A DNA stretch of 64,000 nt from a bacterium (GCA_025774245.1 JALGWI010000001.1:103921-167920), one strand, 5' to 3'. Numbered from the stretch's first letter, positions 31,362-41,490 are shown. The notes: generated by a model from the letters alone, not told the origin. Made by a program: numbers and translations.

Positions 31362-32668
31362 TGGGGCGAACGCGCCAGCGGACGCTCGGTGGCAGGTGCT
31401 CCTACAAGGGCATCGGGATTCACACGGGTCGTCAGTCGACGGTCTCGTTCGGACCGGCTCCTCCCAACTCCGGCATCGTGTTCAAACGCGTCGATCTGCC
31501 GGGATCCCCGACGATCCCGGCGTCGATCACCCACGCCGTGAGCTCGGACGACATCGCGCGCCGCACGACGCTCTCCCTTAACGGCGTCAGGATCTTCACG
31601 GTCGAGCACGTCCTCGCGGCGCTCGTGGGGCTCGGGATCGACAACGCGGTCGTCGAGCTCGACGCCGACGAGCCGGCGGAGCCGATCGACGGAAGCTGCA
31701 AGCCGTTCGTCGACCTCCTGACCGAGGCGGGCGTGGTCGAGCAGGACGCGTCACTCCAACACCTCGAGATCGTCGAGCCGGTCGCCTTCACAGAGGGCGA
31801 CGTCCACCTCGCGGCGTCGCCTTACGACGGCTTCCGTCTGTCGTTCACCATCTCCTATGCGAACCCGACGATCGGAACGCAGTACGCGAGCTTCGATCTG
31901 ACCGAGGACACGTTTCTCCGGGAGATCGCTCCGGCTCGGACGTTCGCCCTCGAGCGCGACGTCGACGCCCTGAAGAAGCAGGGTCTCATCAAGGGGGGGA
32001 GCCTCGAGAACGCGATCCTCGTTGGGGAACAGGGCATCGTCAACCAGGCACCGCTGAGGTTCCCCGACGAGTTCGTGCGTCACAAGATGCTCGATCTCCT
32101 CGGGGATCTGGCGCTTCTCGGGATGCCCATCAAGGGCCACGTGTTCGCGTCCAAGGCCGGGCACGCGACGAACGTCAAGTTCGTGCAGAAGCTCAAGGAG
32201 GGCATCCAGGAGGGGAAGGTCAAGTACAGCGGGACGACGACGTGGGACATCGGCGTCATCGAACAGATCATGCCGCACCGCTACCCGTTCCTGTTCGTCG
32301 ACAAGATCCTCGAGCTGGACGACAAGCGCGTCGTCGGGGTCAAGAACTTCACGATGAACGAGTGGTACTTCGCGGGGCACTTCCCCGGCCACCCGATCGC
32401 GCCGGCCGTCCTCATCATCGAGGCCATGGCACAGGTGGGAGGGTTCCTCCTCCTGTCCCGGATCGAGGAGAGAGAGAAGAAGCTCGTGTACTTCACGAGA
32501 ATCGACAACGCCAGGTTCAGGCAGCCGGTCCGACCGGGCGACACGGTTCGGTTCGAACTCGAGCTGCTGCGGCTCAGGCGAGGAACCTGCAAGATGCGCG
32601 GGGCCGCCTTCGTGCGCGGGGAACTCGTCGCCGACGCCGTGCTCTGGTCACAGGTCGTGGAACGATAG
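31361..32668 (+). CDS. lpxC: Bifunctional UDP-3-O-acyl-N-acetylglucosamine deacetylase / 3-hydroxyacyl-ACP dehydratase (LpxC-FabZ fusion)
   Basis: LpxC half: GIGIHTG, VEHVLAALVGLGIDNAVVELD, VRHKMLDLLGDLALLG. FabZ half: IEQIMPHRYPFLFVDKI, AGHFPGHPIAPAVLIIEAMAQ. Confidence 0.95.
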   Translation: MGRTRQRTLGGRCSYKGIGIHTGRQSTVSFGPAPPNSGIVFKRVDLPGSPTIPASITHAVSSDDIARRTTLSLNGVRIFTVEHVLAALVGLGIDNAVVELDADEPAEPIDGSCKPFVDLLTEAGVVEQDASLQHLEIVEPVAFTEGDVHLAASPYDGFRLSFTISYANPTIGTQYASFDLTEDTFLREIAPARTFALERDVDALKKQGLIKGGSLENAILVGEQGIVNQAPLRFPDEFVRHKMLDLLGDLALLGMPIKGHVFASKAGHATNVKFVQKLKEGIQEGKVKYSGTTTWDIGVIEQIMPHRYPFLFVDKILELDDKRVVGVKNFTMNEWYFAGHFPGHPIAPAVLIIEAMAQVGGFLLLSRIEEREKKLVYFTRIDNARFRQPVRPGDTVRFELELLRLRRGTCKMRGAAFVRGELVADAVLWSQVVER

Positions 32669-32680
32669 CCGGAGGATAGG

Positions 32681-33454
32681 ATGCCCGAAGTCGATCCAAG
32701 AGCCATCGTGCACGAGGACGCCACGCTCGCCAAGGGCGCCGTCGTCGAGCCGTTCGCGATCGTCGGGCCGAACGTCTCGATCGGCCGAGGGAGCCGCGTC
32801 TGTTCCCAGGCGCTCATCAAGAGCGACACCGAGATCGGCGAGGACTGCGTGATCGGTCACAGCGCCGTCGTCGGCTCGGATCCGCAGGACCTCAAGTACG
32901 ACGGCGAGACGACGCACCTCAAGATCGGCGACCGCACGACCGTGCGGGAGTTCGTCACGCTGAACCGCGCGACGGGGGAGGGTGAGGCGACGGTCGTCGG
33001 CAGCGACACCCTCATCATGGCCTACGCCCACGTCGCCCACAACTGCATCATCGGCGACCACGTCGTGATCGTGAACGCGGTGAGCCTCGCCGGTCACGTC
33101 GAGATCGAGGACTTCGCGATCGTCTGCGGGATGACGGCCGTGCAGCAGTTCGTGAGGATCGGGTTGCACAGCTACGTCGGAGGAGCGTGTCGCATCTCGA
33201 AGGACGTGCCCCCGTACTTCAAGATCGGGGGCGTGCCTACGAGACCGATCGAGGTCAACACCGTCGGCCTTCTCCGGCGCGGCTTCTCCGAGGAGTCGCT
33301 GAACCAGCTCAGGAAGGCCTACAGGCTTCTCTACCTGACCGATCTGAACACGACGCAGGCCCTTGTGCGGATCAAGAAGGAGCTCAAGCCGACTGCGGAG
33401 ATCGAGACGCTCGTCGGGTTCATCGAGGCGTCGCAGCGCGGGATCATCAAGTAG
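32681..33454 (+). CDS. lpxA: Acyl-ACP--UDP-N-acetylglucosamine O-acyltransferase
   Basis: Hexapeptide repeats; GSDPQDLKYDGE, TVREFVTLNRAT, AYAHVAHNCIIGDHVVIVN. Confidence 0.95.
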   Translation: MPEVDPRAIVHEDATLAKGAVVEPFAIVGPNVSIGRGSRVCSQALIKSDTEIGEDCVIGHSAVVGSDPQDLKYDGETTHLKIGDRTTVREFVTLNRATGEGEATVVGSDTLIMAYAHVAHNCIIGDHVVIVNAVSLAGHVEIEDFAIVCGMTAVQQFVRIGLHSYVGGACRISKDVPPYFKIGGVPTRPIEVNTVGLLRRGFSEESLNQLRKAYRLLYLTDLNTTQALVRIKKELKPTAEIETLVGFIEASQRGIIK

Positions 33455-33581
33455 CGACCGCCCTCCGGGCGAGCGCCGAACGGAGACCTGAGCGAGATAG
33501 GGAGAGCGAGCCCTCCCGGTTCGCCGTGTCGGACGGCGGCGCGGCCGGACGGCGGTCGGTCTCTCCAGGGGAGGTCAGACA

Positions 33582-34550
33582 GTGCGAAGGGTCGGAGTGA
33601 TCGGCGTCGGACACCTAGGGCGGTTCCACACAAAGGTCTACTCGGAGATCCCGTCCTGCGAACTGGTCGGCGTCCACGACACCGACGGAGAGCGAGCGGC
33701 GGCGATCGCGGAGGAGTACGGGACGCGGGCCGTGGCCGATCTCGGGGAGCTCCTCGAGAGCGTCGACGCCGTGAGCATCGCGGTCCCGACGGGCGCGCAC
33801 CACGAAGTCGGGATGCGCTGCCTGGCGAGCGGCGTCCACGCCCTCATCGAGAAGCCGATCGCACCTACAGCGGAGGAGGCCCGCGACCTGGTGCGCGCCG
33901 CCCGGGAGGGCGGCCTCACCCTTCAGGTCGGGCACATCGAGCGGTTCAACCCGGCGATGCGCGCCGGCCTGTCGATCATCTCGAAGCCCATGTTCGTCGA
34001 GGCCCACAGGCTCGGGATCTTCGTCCCGCGGGGCACCGACGTCGCCGTCGTGCTCGACCTCATGATCCACGACATCGACCTGATCCTCGCGGCCGTCGCC
34101 TCGCCGGTCGCCTCGATCCACGCGGTCGGGGTGCAGGTGCTCTCGTCCTCGATCGACATCGCGAACGCACGACTCACGTTCGAGGACGGCTGCGTGGCGA
34201 ACGTCACAGCGAGCAGGGTCTCCCGTGAGAGGATGAGGAAGATCCGCTTCTTCCAGCACGACGCCTACGTCTCGATCGACTGTATGAAGCCGCAGACGCA
34301 GATCTTCCGCCGACGGGACGTGCCGGAGGAGACGCTGCGCCGGATCGCGGCGGGCGAGATCGAGGGCGGCCTCGAGGACATCGTGAAGTACGAGGAGCCT
34401 GCCCTCGACGGGGCGGACTCGCTGACGCTCGAGCTCGAGTCGTTCCTCCACGCCGTCGAGACGGGCGAGAGGCCGCCGGTCGACGGCGTGGACGGTCTCA
34501 AGGCGCTCGAGGTGGCGCTCGAGATCCTCAGGCAGATCGGCCGGCAGTGA
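33582..34550 (+). CDS. Gfo/Idh/MocA-family NAD(P)-dependent oxidoreductase
   Basis: RVGVIGVGHLGRFHTKVY Rossmann motif, GVHALIEKPIAPTAEEA, VGHIERFNPA; between lpxA and lpxB. Confidence 0.88.
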   Translation: MRRVGVIGVGHLGRFHTKVYSEIPSCELVGVHDTDGERAAAIAEEYGTRAVADLGELLESVDAVSIAVPTGAHHEVGMRCLASGVHALIEKPIAPTAEEARDLVRAAREGGLTLQVGHIERFNPAMRAGLSIISKPMFVEAHRLGIFVPRGTDVAVVLDLMIHDIDLILAAVASPVASIHAVGVQVLSSSIDIANARLTFEDGCVANVTASRVSRERMRKIRFFQHDAYVSIDCMKPQTQIFRRRDVPEETLRRIAAGEIEGGLEDIVKYEEPALDGADSLTLELESFLHAVETGERPPVDGVDGLKALEVALEILRQIGRQ

Positions 34551-34632
34551 CGTCCGCGGACGCCTTGCCGGTCCCGCACGGCGGGCGTGTCCCAGGACGC
34601 GCCGCCGGCTTCCGGGCTCCCGGGGGCATGCG

Positions 34633-35772
34633 ATGACCGATCCCAGAACATCGCTCCTCATGGTCGCAGGTGAGACCTCCGGCGACCTCCACGGCTCGAA
34701 GGTCGTCGCGAGGCTCCGAGAGCTCGCGCCCGACCTCCGCGTCTTCGGCGTCGGCGGCGACCGGATGGGCGCGGCCGGGATGGAGCTCGACTTCCACGCC
34801 GACGACTTCGCGGTCGTGGGGCTCGTGGAAGTGCTGCGTCTCGTTCCCAGGCTCAGGCGGGCGATGGGAGAGCTCCTCCGGCGCGTCGACGAGCGGGGCG
34901 CCGCGCTCGCCGTTCTGATCGACTACCCCGGATTCAACCTCATCCTCGCGAAGAGGCTCAAGGCGGCCGGCGTGCCCGTCCTCTACTACGTCAGCCCGCA
35001 GGTCTGGGCGTGGGGGGAGGGGCGCGTCGCGAAGATCGCCCGCCGCGTCGACCGCATGGCCGTCGTCTTCCCGTTCGAGCGCGACTTCTACGCCGAGCGC
35101 GGCGTCGACGCGCAGTTCGTCGGGCACCCGCTCCTCGAGGAACCGGACATCGCCCAGGCGCCGCCGGCGAAGACATCGATCGGAGATCCGCCGCTCCTCG
35201 GGCTCCTGCCCGGGAGCCGGCGGAACGAGATACGCCTCCACCTGCCGGCGATGCTCGACGCCGCCCGCGCCCTCAAGGCCGAGCTCGGCGCGCTCGACGT
35301 CGCCCTGGGACGTGCCCCCGGAGTCGACGTCGCCGCGCTCGAGGAGGCGGGCGACCTCGCCGACCTCGGAGTCGACGTCGTTCCCCCGGAGAACATCCAC
35401 GACCTCATGCGGCGCTCGACGGCGCTCCTGGTCTCGTCGGGGACGGCGACTCTCGAGGCCGCATGTCTCGGCACCCCGATGGTCGTCGTCTACCGAATGG
35501 CTCTCCTCTCGTATCTCGCGGGCCGGATGCTCGTCCGGATCCCCGACATAGGTCTCGTCAACGTCGTCGCGGGCGAGCGGATCGTTCCGGAGCTGGTTCA
35601 GGGCAGGGTCACCGCGGAGAACCTGGTCCGCGAGGTCCGGCCATTCCTCACCGACCGCGAGGTCCTCGAACGGACGTCCGAGAGGCTCCTGGCGGTGAGG
35701 GGCGAGCTCGGGACGCCCGGGGCCAGCGACCGCGTCGCGAGGATGGTTCTCGACATGATGGGTGATGCGTGA
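34633..35772 (+). CDS. lpxB: Lipid-A-disaccharide synthase
   Basis: MVAGETSGDLHGSKVV, VLIDYPGFNLILAKRLKAAGVPVLYYVSPQVWAW, LLPGSRRNEI. Confidence 0.95.
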   Translation: MTDPRTSLLMVAGETSGDLHGSKVVARLRELAPDLRVFGVGGDRMGAAGMELDFHADDFAVVGLVEVLRLVPRLRRAMGELLRRVDERGAALAVLIDYPGFNLILAKRLKAAGVPVLYYVSPQVWAWGEGRVAKIARRVDRMAVVFPFERDFYAERGVDAQFVGHPLLEEPDIAQAPPAKTSIGDPPLLGLLPGSRRNEIRLHLPAMLDAARALKAELGALDVALGRAPGVDVAALEEAGDLADLGVDVVPPENIHDLMRRSTALLVSSGTATLEAACLGTPMVVVYRMALLSYLAGRMLVRIPDIGLVNVVAGERIVPELVQGRVTAENLVREVRPFLTDREVLERTSERLLAVRGELGTPGASDRVARMVLDMMGDA

Positions 35773-36443
35773 TGGCTGCATCGAAGCCCCGGCTCTCGAT
35801 GGGCGATCGTCTCCTGGTGAACCTGGTCGGAACGCTGGGGCCGATCGTCGTGAGGCTCCTCGGCGCCAGCTGGCGCGTCCGGGTGGCGAACCCCGAGCTT
35901 CTCGAGAGCGTGCGCGAGCGGTCGTCCGGGATCGTCTTCGCCTTCTGGCACGGTCAGCTCCTTCCCCTCGAGTACATCTACCGCGGCCTGAACGTTCAGG
36001 TGCTCTCGTCCTGGCACCGGGACGGGGAGATGTCCGCGCGCCTGATGACGGCGCTGGGGTACGGCGTCGTGCGGGGGTCGCCGAGCCGCGGCTCCGCGCG
36101 CGGGCTCATGCGCATGCTCGCGAAGGCGGTCGAGGGGCTCGACCTCGCGATCACGCCGGACGGGCCGCGCGGGCCGGCGCGGACCGTCAAGCGCGGCATC
36201 TTCTACATCGCCGAGAAGTCGGGGTCGCCGATCGTTCCGGTCGGCGTCGCGGCCTCGCCGGCGAGGAGGCTCTCGAGCTGGGACGGCTTCGTGGTCCCGC
36301 TTCCGTTCTCGCGGGTCGCCGTCGTCTACGGCGACCCGATTGCGCCCGATCCGGCGGCGCCGTTCGACGAGAAGGCCGCCGACTTGGCCCGCTGTCTCGA
36401 CGCCCTGACCGAGGAGGCGGAGCGCATCGCGCGGGGCCTCTGA
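35769..36443 (+). CDS. Lysophospholipid acyltransferase-like (DUF374) protein
   Basis: IVFAFWHGQLLP, HRDGEMSARLMTALGYGVVRGSPSRGSARGLMRM, ITPDGPRGPARTVKRG. Confidence 0.82.
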   Translation: MMAASKPRLSMGDRLLVNLVGTLGPIVVRLLGASWRVRVANPELLESVRERSSGIVFAFWHGQLLPLEYIYRGLNVQVLSSWHRDGEMSARLMTALGYGVVRGSPSRGSARGLMRMLAKAVEGLDLAITPDGPRGPARTVKRGIFYIAEKSGSPIVPVGVAASPARRLSSWDGFVVPLPFSRVAVVYGDPIAPDPAAPFDEKAADLARCLDALTEEAERIARGL

Positions 36444-36479
36444 CGGCTGACGCGTGATCGCTCGCCGAGGGGGACGCTC

Positions 36480-37745
36480 TTGTCGTACATGGGGTACCGG
36501 ATCCTGACGAACGTCGCCTACGCCCTCGCCTTCCCATGGCTCGCCTGGCGCCGCGCGTCCGGCGGCCGGGAGTGGGCCGAGCGTCTGGGCGACGTGCGGC
36601 CGCGGGCCGCAGGCGGGCTCTGGATCCACGCGGCGTCGGTCGGCGAGGTCGCGGCGGCGGCCCCGCTCGTCCGCGCGCTCCGGTCCGGTGGGGAAGACGT
36701 CGTCCTCACCGTCGTCACGCCGACCGGCAGGGAGGTCGCGGGACGGACGGCGGGCGAGGGGGTCGAGGTCTTCTTCGGGCCGCTCGACCTTGCGCCCTGC
36801 GTCGGGAGGGCCGTCGCGGGCGTGGCCCCGAGGGCGCTGCTCCTCGTGGAGACCGAGCTCTGGCCGAACCTCATCGCCGGGGCGCGGGCGGGCGGCGCGA
36901 CGGTCGGCGTCGTCAACGGGAGGCTCTCCGAGCGGAGCGCGCGCCGCTACCGGCTGCCGGGCTCTCCGATCCGGGGACTCGGCGACGCGATCGCGTTCGT
37001 TGCCTGCCAGTCGGACGAGGACCGCGACCGGTTCGTCCGGATCGGCGTGCCCCGCGAGAGGGTCACGCCGGTCGGGAACACGAAGTACGACGCGCTCCCG
37101 GCTCCGCTCCCCGCGCGGGAGCGCGACGAGCTCAGGGACTCCCTCGGGATTCCGGCGGACTCGCCCGTCGTCGTCTTCGGGAGCGTGAGGCCGCTCGAGG
37201 AGGAGGCGGTCGCGGCCGCCGCTTCGGGGATCGCGTCGTCCCACCCCGACGCGCGGATGGTCGTGGCCCCGCGGCACCTCGACCGGCTGGCGCCGCTCGA
37301 GGGTAGGCTCAGGGCGGCCGGCCTCGAGTTCACGCGGCGCACGGCGGTCGGCGCCGGGGCGCCGCCCGCGGGCTCGGGCGTCCTGCTCGACACGACGGGC
37401 GAGCTTTCGAACCTGTACGCCATCGCCACCGTCGCGTTCGTCGGAGGAAGCCTCGGGCCCTACGGTGGGCACAATCCGCTCGAGCCCGCCGCGCACGGCG
37501 TCCCGGTCCTCCTGGGGCCTTCCACCGAGAGCTGCGCCGAGTCGGCGGAACGACTCGTGTCGGCGGGGGGCGCCGCCGTGGTGAGAGACGGAAACGAGCT
37601 TACCGCCGGGATCCTCTCCCTTCTCGCGGATCCCGGGAAGAGGGAAGAGGCGGCGGCGCGGGCCATCGAGGCGATCGAGGCCGGCCGCGGCGCGACCGGT
37701 CGCACGATGGCCCTTCTGAGAGATGCGGGGGTGATCGAGACGTGA
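36480..37745 (+). CDS. waaA: 3-deoxy-D-manno-octulosonic acid (Kdo) transferase (TTG start)
   Basis: LWIHAASVGEVAAAAPLVRAL, LLVETELWPNLI, NTKYDALP, FVGGSLGPYGGHNPLEPAAHGVPVLLGP. Confidence 0.93.
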   Translation: MSYMGYRILTNVAYALAFPWLAWRRASGGREWAERLGDVRPRAAGGLWIHAASVGEVAAAAPLVRALRSGGEDVVLTVVTPTGREVAGRTAGEGVEVFFGPLDLAPCVGRAVAGVAPRALLLVETELWPNLIAGARAGGATVGVVNGRLSERSARRYRLPGSPIRGLGDAIAFVACQSDEDRDRFVRIGVPRERVTPVGNTKYDALPAPLPARERDELRDSLGIPADSPVVVFGSVRPLEEEAVAAAASGIASSHPDARMVVAPRHLDRLAPLEGRLRAAGLEFTRRTAVGAGAPPAGSGVLLDTTGELSNLYAIATVAFVGGSLGPYGGHNPLEPAAHGVPVLLGPSTESCAESAERLVSAGGAAVVRDGNELTAGILSLLADPGKREEAAARAIEAIEAGRGATGRTMALLRDAGVIET

Positions 37746-38884
37746 GGGAACGGGACGCACGACCGGCGCCCGGACGCCAGGGTGGCGCAGCGGGCTGGTG
37801 GGGCCGCTTCGCCCGTGGCTACGGGGACACGCGCGGGCTCGGGACCGCCGTGGCGGGACTCCTGGTCCTCTCCTCGGTGCTCTACGGTATCCTCGCGTCG
37901 TTCTCGCTCTGGCTTCGGGCCGTCCGTCCGGTCGCGATCGATGTGCCGATCATCTCGGTCGGGAACCTCACGGTCGGCGGCACCGGGAAGACCCCGCTCG
38001 TCGTGCACCTCGCGAGACGCCTCATGCGGAAAGGGCGCGTCGTCGCGGTCGTGAGCCGGGGCTACGGGCGCCGCGGGCGCGGGACCGTCGTCGTTTCGCG
38101 GGGCGACCGCCCGATCGTGCCGTGGCTGAAGGCGGGCGACGAGCCCTACCTGGTGGCGCTCCTCACGAAGGGAGCGCGCGTGGTCGTCTCGTCGCGGCGG
38201 ACGGACGGGATCCGATGCGCCGTGCAGAACCTCGGCGCAGATGTTATATTGCTTGACGACGCCTTTCAGCACGTCCAGCTCATGAGGGACCTGGACATCG
38301 TGACGGCCGACGCCCGGTACCCCGTGGGAAACGGGTTCCTTCTTCCTGGAGGCGCGCTCCGCGAACATCCGCTCGGGATAGGACGCGCGGATCTCATCGT
38401 TGCGACGCGCTGCGGCGACGAGGGCGCCCGCCGGATCGCGGCGACGATCGGGCCGCTCGTCCCGGAGGCTCCGATCGTCGAGACGCGCATGAAGGCGGTC
38501 GAGCTGTGGGACGTGTCGACCGGGCTGACGGTGAGCCTCTCGGAGGTCAGGGAGCGCGCGGTGCTCGTCCTGTCGAGCATCGCCGACCCCGCGAGCTTCG
38601 ACCGCACGCTCGAGAGGCTGGGCATCCGGGCGGCGGCGCGGGTGACGTTCCCCGATCACCACCGCTACTCGCGCCGAGACTTCGCGGCGATCGAGGAGGA
38701 GATCCGGGTTTCGCAGGCGGCCACCGTGCTCACGACGGAGAAGGACGCCGTCAGGCTCTCGGAGTGGCGTCCGGCCGTTCCGGTCGTGGCGCTCGGCATC
38801 GAGCTCGCGGTCACGCGGGGGGACGAGCACTTGGAGAGGGCGCTCGAGCGAGCCCTCTCTGGAGGGGGAGACGATGGAGCTTGA
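37742..38884 (+). CDS. lpxK: Tetraacyldisaccharide 4'-kinase
   Basis: VPIISVGNLTVGGTGKTPLVVHLARRL, SRGYGRRGRG, VILLDDAFQHVQLMRDLDIV. Confidence 0.93.
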   Translation: MRERDARPAPGRQGGAAGWWGRFARGYGDTRGLGTAVAGLLVLSSVLYGILASFSLWLRAVRPVAIDVPIISVGNLTVGGTGKTPLVVHLARRLMRKGRVVAVVSRGYGRRGRGTVVVSRGDRPIVPWLKAGDEPYLVALLTKGARVVVSSRRTDGIRCAVQNLGADVILLDDAFQHVQLMRDLDIVTADARYPVGNGFLLPGGALREHPLGIGRADLIVATRCGDEGARRIAATIGPLVPEAPIVETRMKAVELWDVSTGLTVSLSEVRERAVLVLSSIADPASFDRTLERLGIRAAARVTFPDHHRYSRRDFAAIEEEIRVSQAATVLTTEKDAVRLSEWRPAVPVVALGIELAVTRGDEHLERALERALSGGGDDGA

Positions 38885-39803
38885 GGAGTACGCGAAGCTC
38901 TCGACCGACGACCTGGCCGCGCGCCTCGAAGAGCTCAAGCGCGAGAAGAACGCCGTCGTGCTCGGACACAACTACCAGGTGACCGAGGTCCAGATGGTGG
39001 CCGACCACCTCGGCGATTCGCTCCGGCTCGCGCAGCTCGCGACCGAGACCGACGCGGCCGTCATCGTCCTCTGCGGCGTCGACTTCATGGCGGAGAGCGC
39101 CAAGATCCTCAATCCCGGAAAGACGGTGCTCCACCCGAACGACCGGGCCACGTGCCCGATGGCCGCCATGGTCCCCGCTCGTGACCTCCAGGCGTTCCGG
39201 GCTGACTACCCGGACGCCGCCGTCGTCTCCTACGTGAACACGTCGGCCGAGGTCAAGGCCGTGTCCGACGTCTGCTGCACGTCCTCGAACGCCGTGGAGA
39301 TCGTCAGGAAGGTCGACGCCGACGAGATCATATTCGTGCCCGACAAGAACCTCGCCGCGTACGTCGCCTCGAAGACCGAGAAGAAGGTCATTCCCTGGGA
39401 TGGCTACTGCTACGTGCACGACGGCTTCGTGGCGGAGGACGTCGGGCTCGCCAGGGGCGAGCACCCGGGCGTCCCCGTGGTCGTTCACCCGGAGTCGCCT
39501 CCCGGCGTCATCGACGCGGCCGACTTCGTGGCTTCGACGGGCGGCATGATGAAGCTCGCCGCGGAGCACGAGGAGCTCATCGTGGGGACCGAAGTGGGGC
39601 TCGTCGACAGGATGAACCGCGAGTACCCGGACCGGCGCTTCTATCCGCTCTCCGCGTTCGCCGTCTGCAGGACCATGAAGATGATCGACCTCCCTCAGGT
39701 CGTGTGGTCGCTCGAGAGCGGGAACCACGTGGTCGAGATCCCCGAGGAGATCCGGGCGCGCGCCGAGGGGGCGCTCGCGAGGATGCTCGAGCTCTCCGTG
39801 TAG
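38874..39803 (+). CDS. nadA: Quinolinate synthase
   Basis: VVLGHNYQVTEVQMVADHLGDSL, CGVDFMAESAKIL, CTSSNAVEIV, IVGTEVGLVDRM. Confidence 0.95.
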   Translation: MELEEYAKLSTDDLAARLEELKREKNAVVLGHNYQVTEVQMVADHLGDSLRLAQLATETDAAVIVLCGVDFMAESAKILNPGKTVLHPNDRATCPMAAMVPARDLQAFRADYPDAAVVSYVNTSAEVKAVSDVCCTSSNAVEIVRKVDADEIIFVPDKNLAAYVASKTEKKVIPWDGYCYVHDGFVAEDVGLARGEHPGVPVVVHPESPPGVIDAADFVASTGGMMKLAAEHEELIVGTEVGLVDRMNREYPDRRFYPLSAFAVCRTMKMIDLPQVVWSLESGNHVVEIPEEIRARAEGALARMLELSV

Positions 39804-39885
39804 TCGCCCTGTTCCGAACCGGCCCGCCGAGGCGCCCGTCGGGGCTCCCGACCGCGCCGCCGGAACCGCCCGTCCCGGAGGACCC

Positions 39886-41490
39886 ATGGAATCCGTCGAT
39901 TTCGTCGTCGTCGGCAGCGGCATCGCAGGACTCACCTTCGCGCTCTCGGCCGCCAGGAGCGGGAGGGTGGTCGTCATCACGAAGAAGGACGACGCCGAGT
40001 CCGCGACGAACATGGCGCAGGGCGGCATCGCCGCGGTCGTGCGCGGCACCGACTCGTTCGAGAAGCACGTCGAGGACACGCTGACCGCCGGCGTGGGGCT
40101 CTGCCGCCGCGAGGCGGTCGAGATCGCTGTCAGGAGCGGACCCGACGCCGTCCGCAGGCTGGTTGCGTGGGGCGCCGAGTTCTCGAAGAGGAAGGACCCG
40201 GAGGGAAACGAGGTCCTCGATCTGGGACAGGAGGGCGGACACTCTGCCCGGCGGATCGTCCACGCCGCCGACATGACGGGGAAGGAGATCGAGAACTCGC
40301 TCCTCTCCGCCGTCGGGGAGAACCCGGACATCGAGGTCTGGGAGGATCACGTCGCCATCGATCTCGCTCTCGGTGTCGGTTCCGCCGGCCCCGTCTGCGT
40401 GGGCGTGCACGTGCTCGACGTCGAGCGCGAGCGGGTGACGGCCGTCGCTGCGCCCGTGACGGTCCTCGCGACCGGCGGGTGCGGGAAGGTCTACCTATAT
40501 ACGACCAATCCCGACATCGCCAGCGGCGACGGCGTGGCGATGGCGTTCCGGGCCGGGGTCCCGGTCCGGAACATGGAATTCGTGCAGTTCCACCCCACGT
40601 GCCTCTATCACCCGGAAGTCAGGTCGTTCCTCATCTCCGAGGCCGTCCGGGGCGAGGGCGCCGTCCTCCGGAGTCTCTCGGGCGAGCGCATCATGAAGGG
40701 CCGCCATCCGAGGGAGGACCTCGCGCCGCGCGACATCGTCGCCCGCGCGATCGACGCGACCATGAAGGCGACGGGCGACAAGCACGCGTACCTCGACATC
40801 ACCGCCGAGGACCCCGAGCGCATCCGCGCGCGGTTTCCGAACATCGCCGAGAAGCTCGCCGAGGTCGGGATCGACTTCGCAATCGAACCGATCCCGGTCG
40901 TCCCGGCGGCGCACTACCTCTGCGGGGGCATCGCGGTCGACCTCGAGGGCAGAACGCCGCTTCCGGGGCTCTACGCCATCGGCGAGACGGCGCACACGGG
41001 CATGCACGGGGCCAACCGGCTCGCCTCGAACTCGCTCCTCGAGGCCGTGGTTTTCAGCGACAGGGCGGCCCGCTCGGCCGTCGACGAGCATGCGGGCCTC
41101 CGGGGCGTCGTCGTCGCGGCGGGGGAGGTCGAGTGGGAGGGAAGCGACGCCGGGCCGGTGCCCGAGGGCGTCGTCATCGACTTCAACTGGGACATTGTCC
41201 GGCGGCTCATGTGGGACTATGTTGGAATCGTGAGGAGCGAGAGGAGGCTCGAGCTCGCTCGGACCGGCATCTCGGCCATCCGCGCCGAGGTCGCGGGGTA
41301 CTTCGCGGGCCACCCCGTGAGCAGGGACCTCCTCGAGCTCAGGAACATCTCGCTCGTCGGTGAGCTCATCATCCGGAGCGCCCTTTTGAGAAACGAGTCG
41401 AGGGGCCTCCATTACGTCGAGGATTACCCCGAGCGGGACGACGAGCGCTTCCTCCGCGACACGGTCATCGCCGGAGTGCCGGAGCCATGA
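39886..41490 (+). CDS. nadB: L-aspartate oxidase
   Basis: VDFVVVGSGIAGLTFALSAA, MAQGGIAAVV, FVQFHPTCLYHPE, HYLCGGIAVDLEGRT, GMHGANRLASNSLLEAVVF. Confidence 0.95.
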   Translation: MESVDFVVVGSGIAGLTFALSAARSGRVVVITKKDDAESATNMAQGGIAAVVRGTDSFEKHVEDTLTAGVGLCRREAVEIAVRSGPDAVRRLVAWGAEFSKRKDPEGNEVLDLGQEGGHSARRIVHAADMTGKEIENSLLSAVGENPDIEVWEDHVAIDLALGVGSAGPVCVGVHVLDVERERVTAVAAPVTVLATGGCGKVYLYTTNPDIASGDGVAMAFRAGVPVRNMEFVQFHPTCLYHPEVRSFLISEAVRGEGAVLRSLSGERIMKGRHPREDLAPRDIVARAIDATMKATGDKHAYLDITAEDPERIRARFPNIAEKLAEVGIDFAIEPIPVVPAAHYLCGGIAVDLEGRTPLPGLYAIGETAHTGMHGANRLASNSLLEAVVFSDRAARSAVDEHAGLRGVVVAAGEVEWEGSDAGPVPEGVVIDFNWDIVRRLMWDYVGIVRSERRLELARTGISAIRAEVAGYFAGHPVSRDLLELRNISLVGELIIRSALLRNESRGLHYVEDYPERDDERFLRDTVIAGVPEP

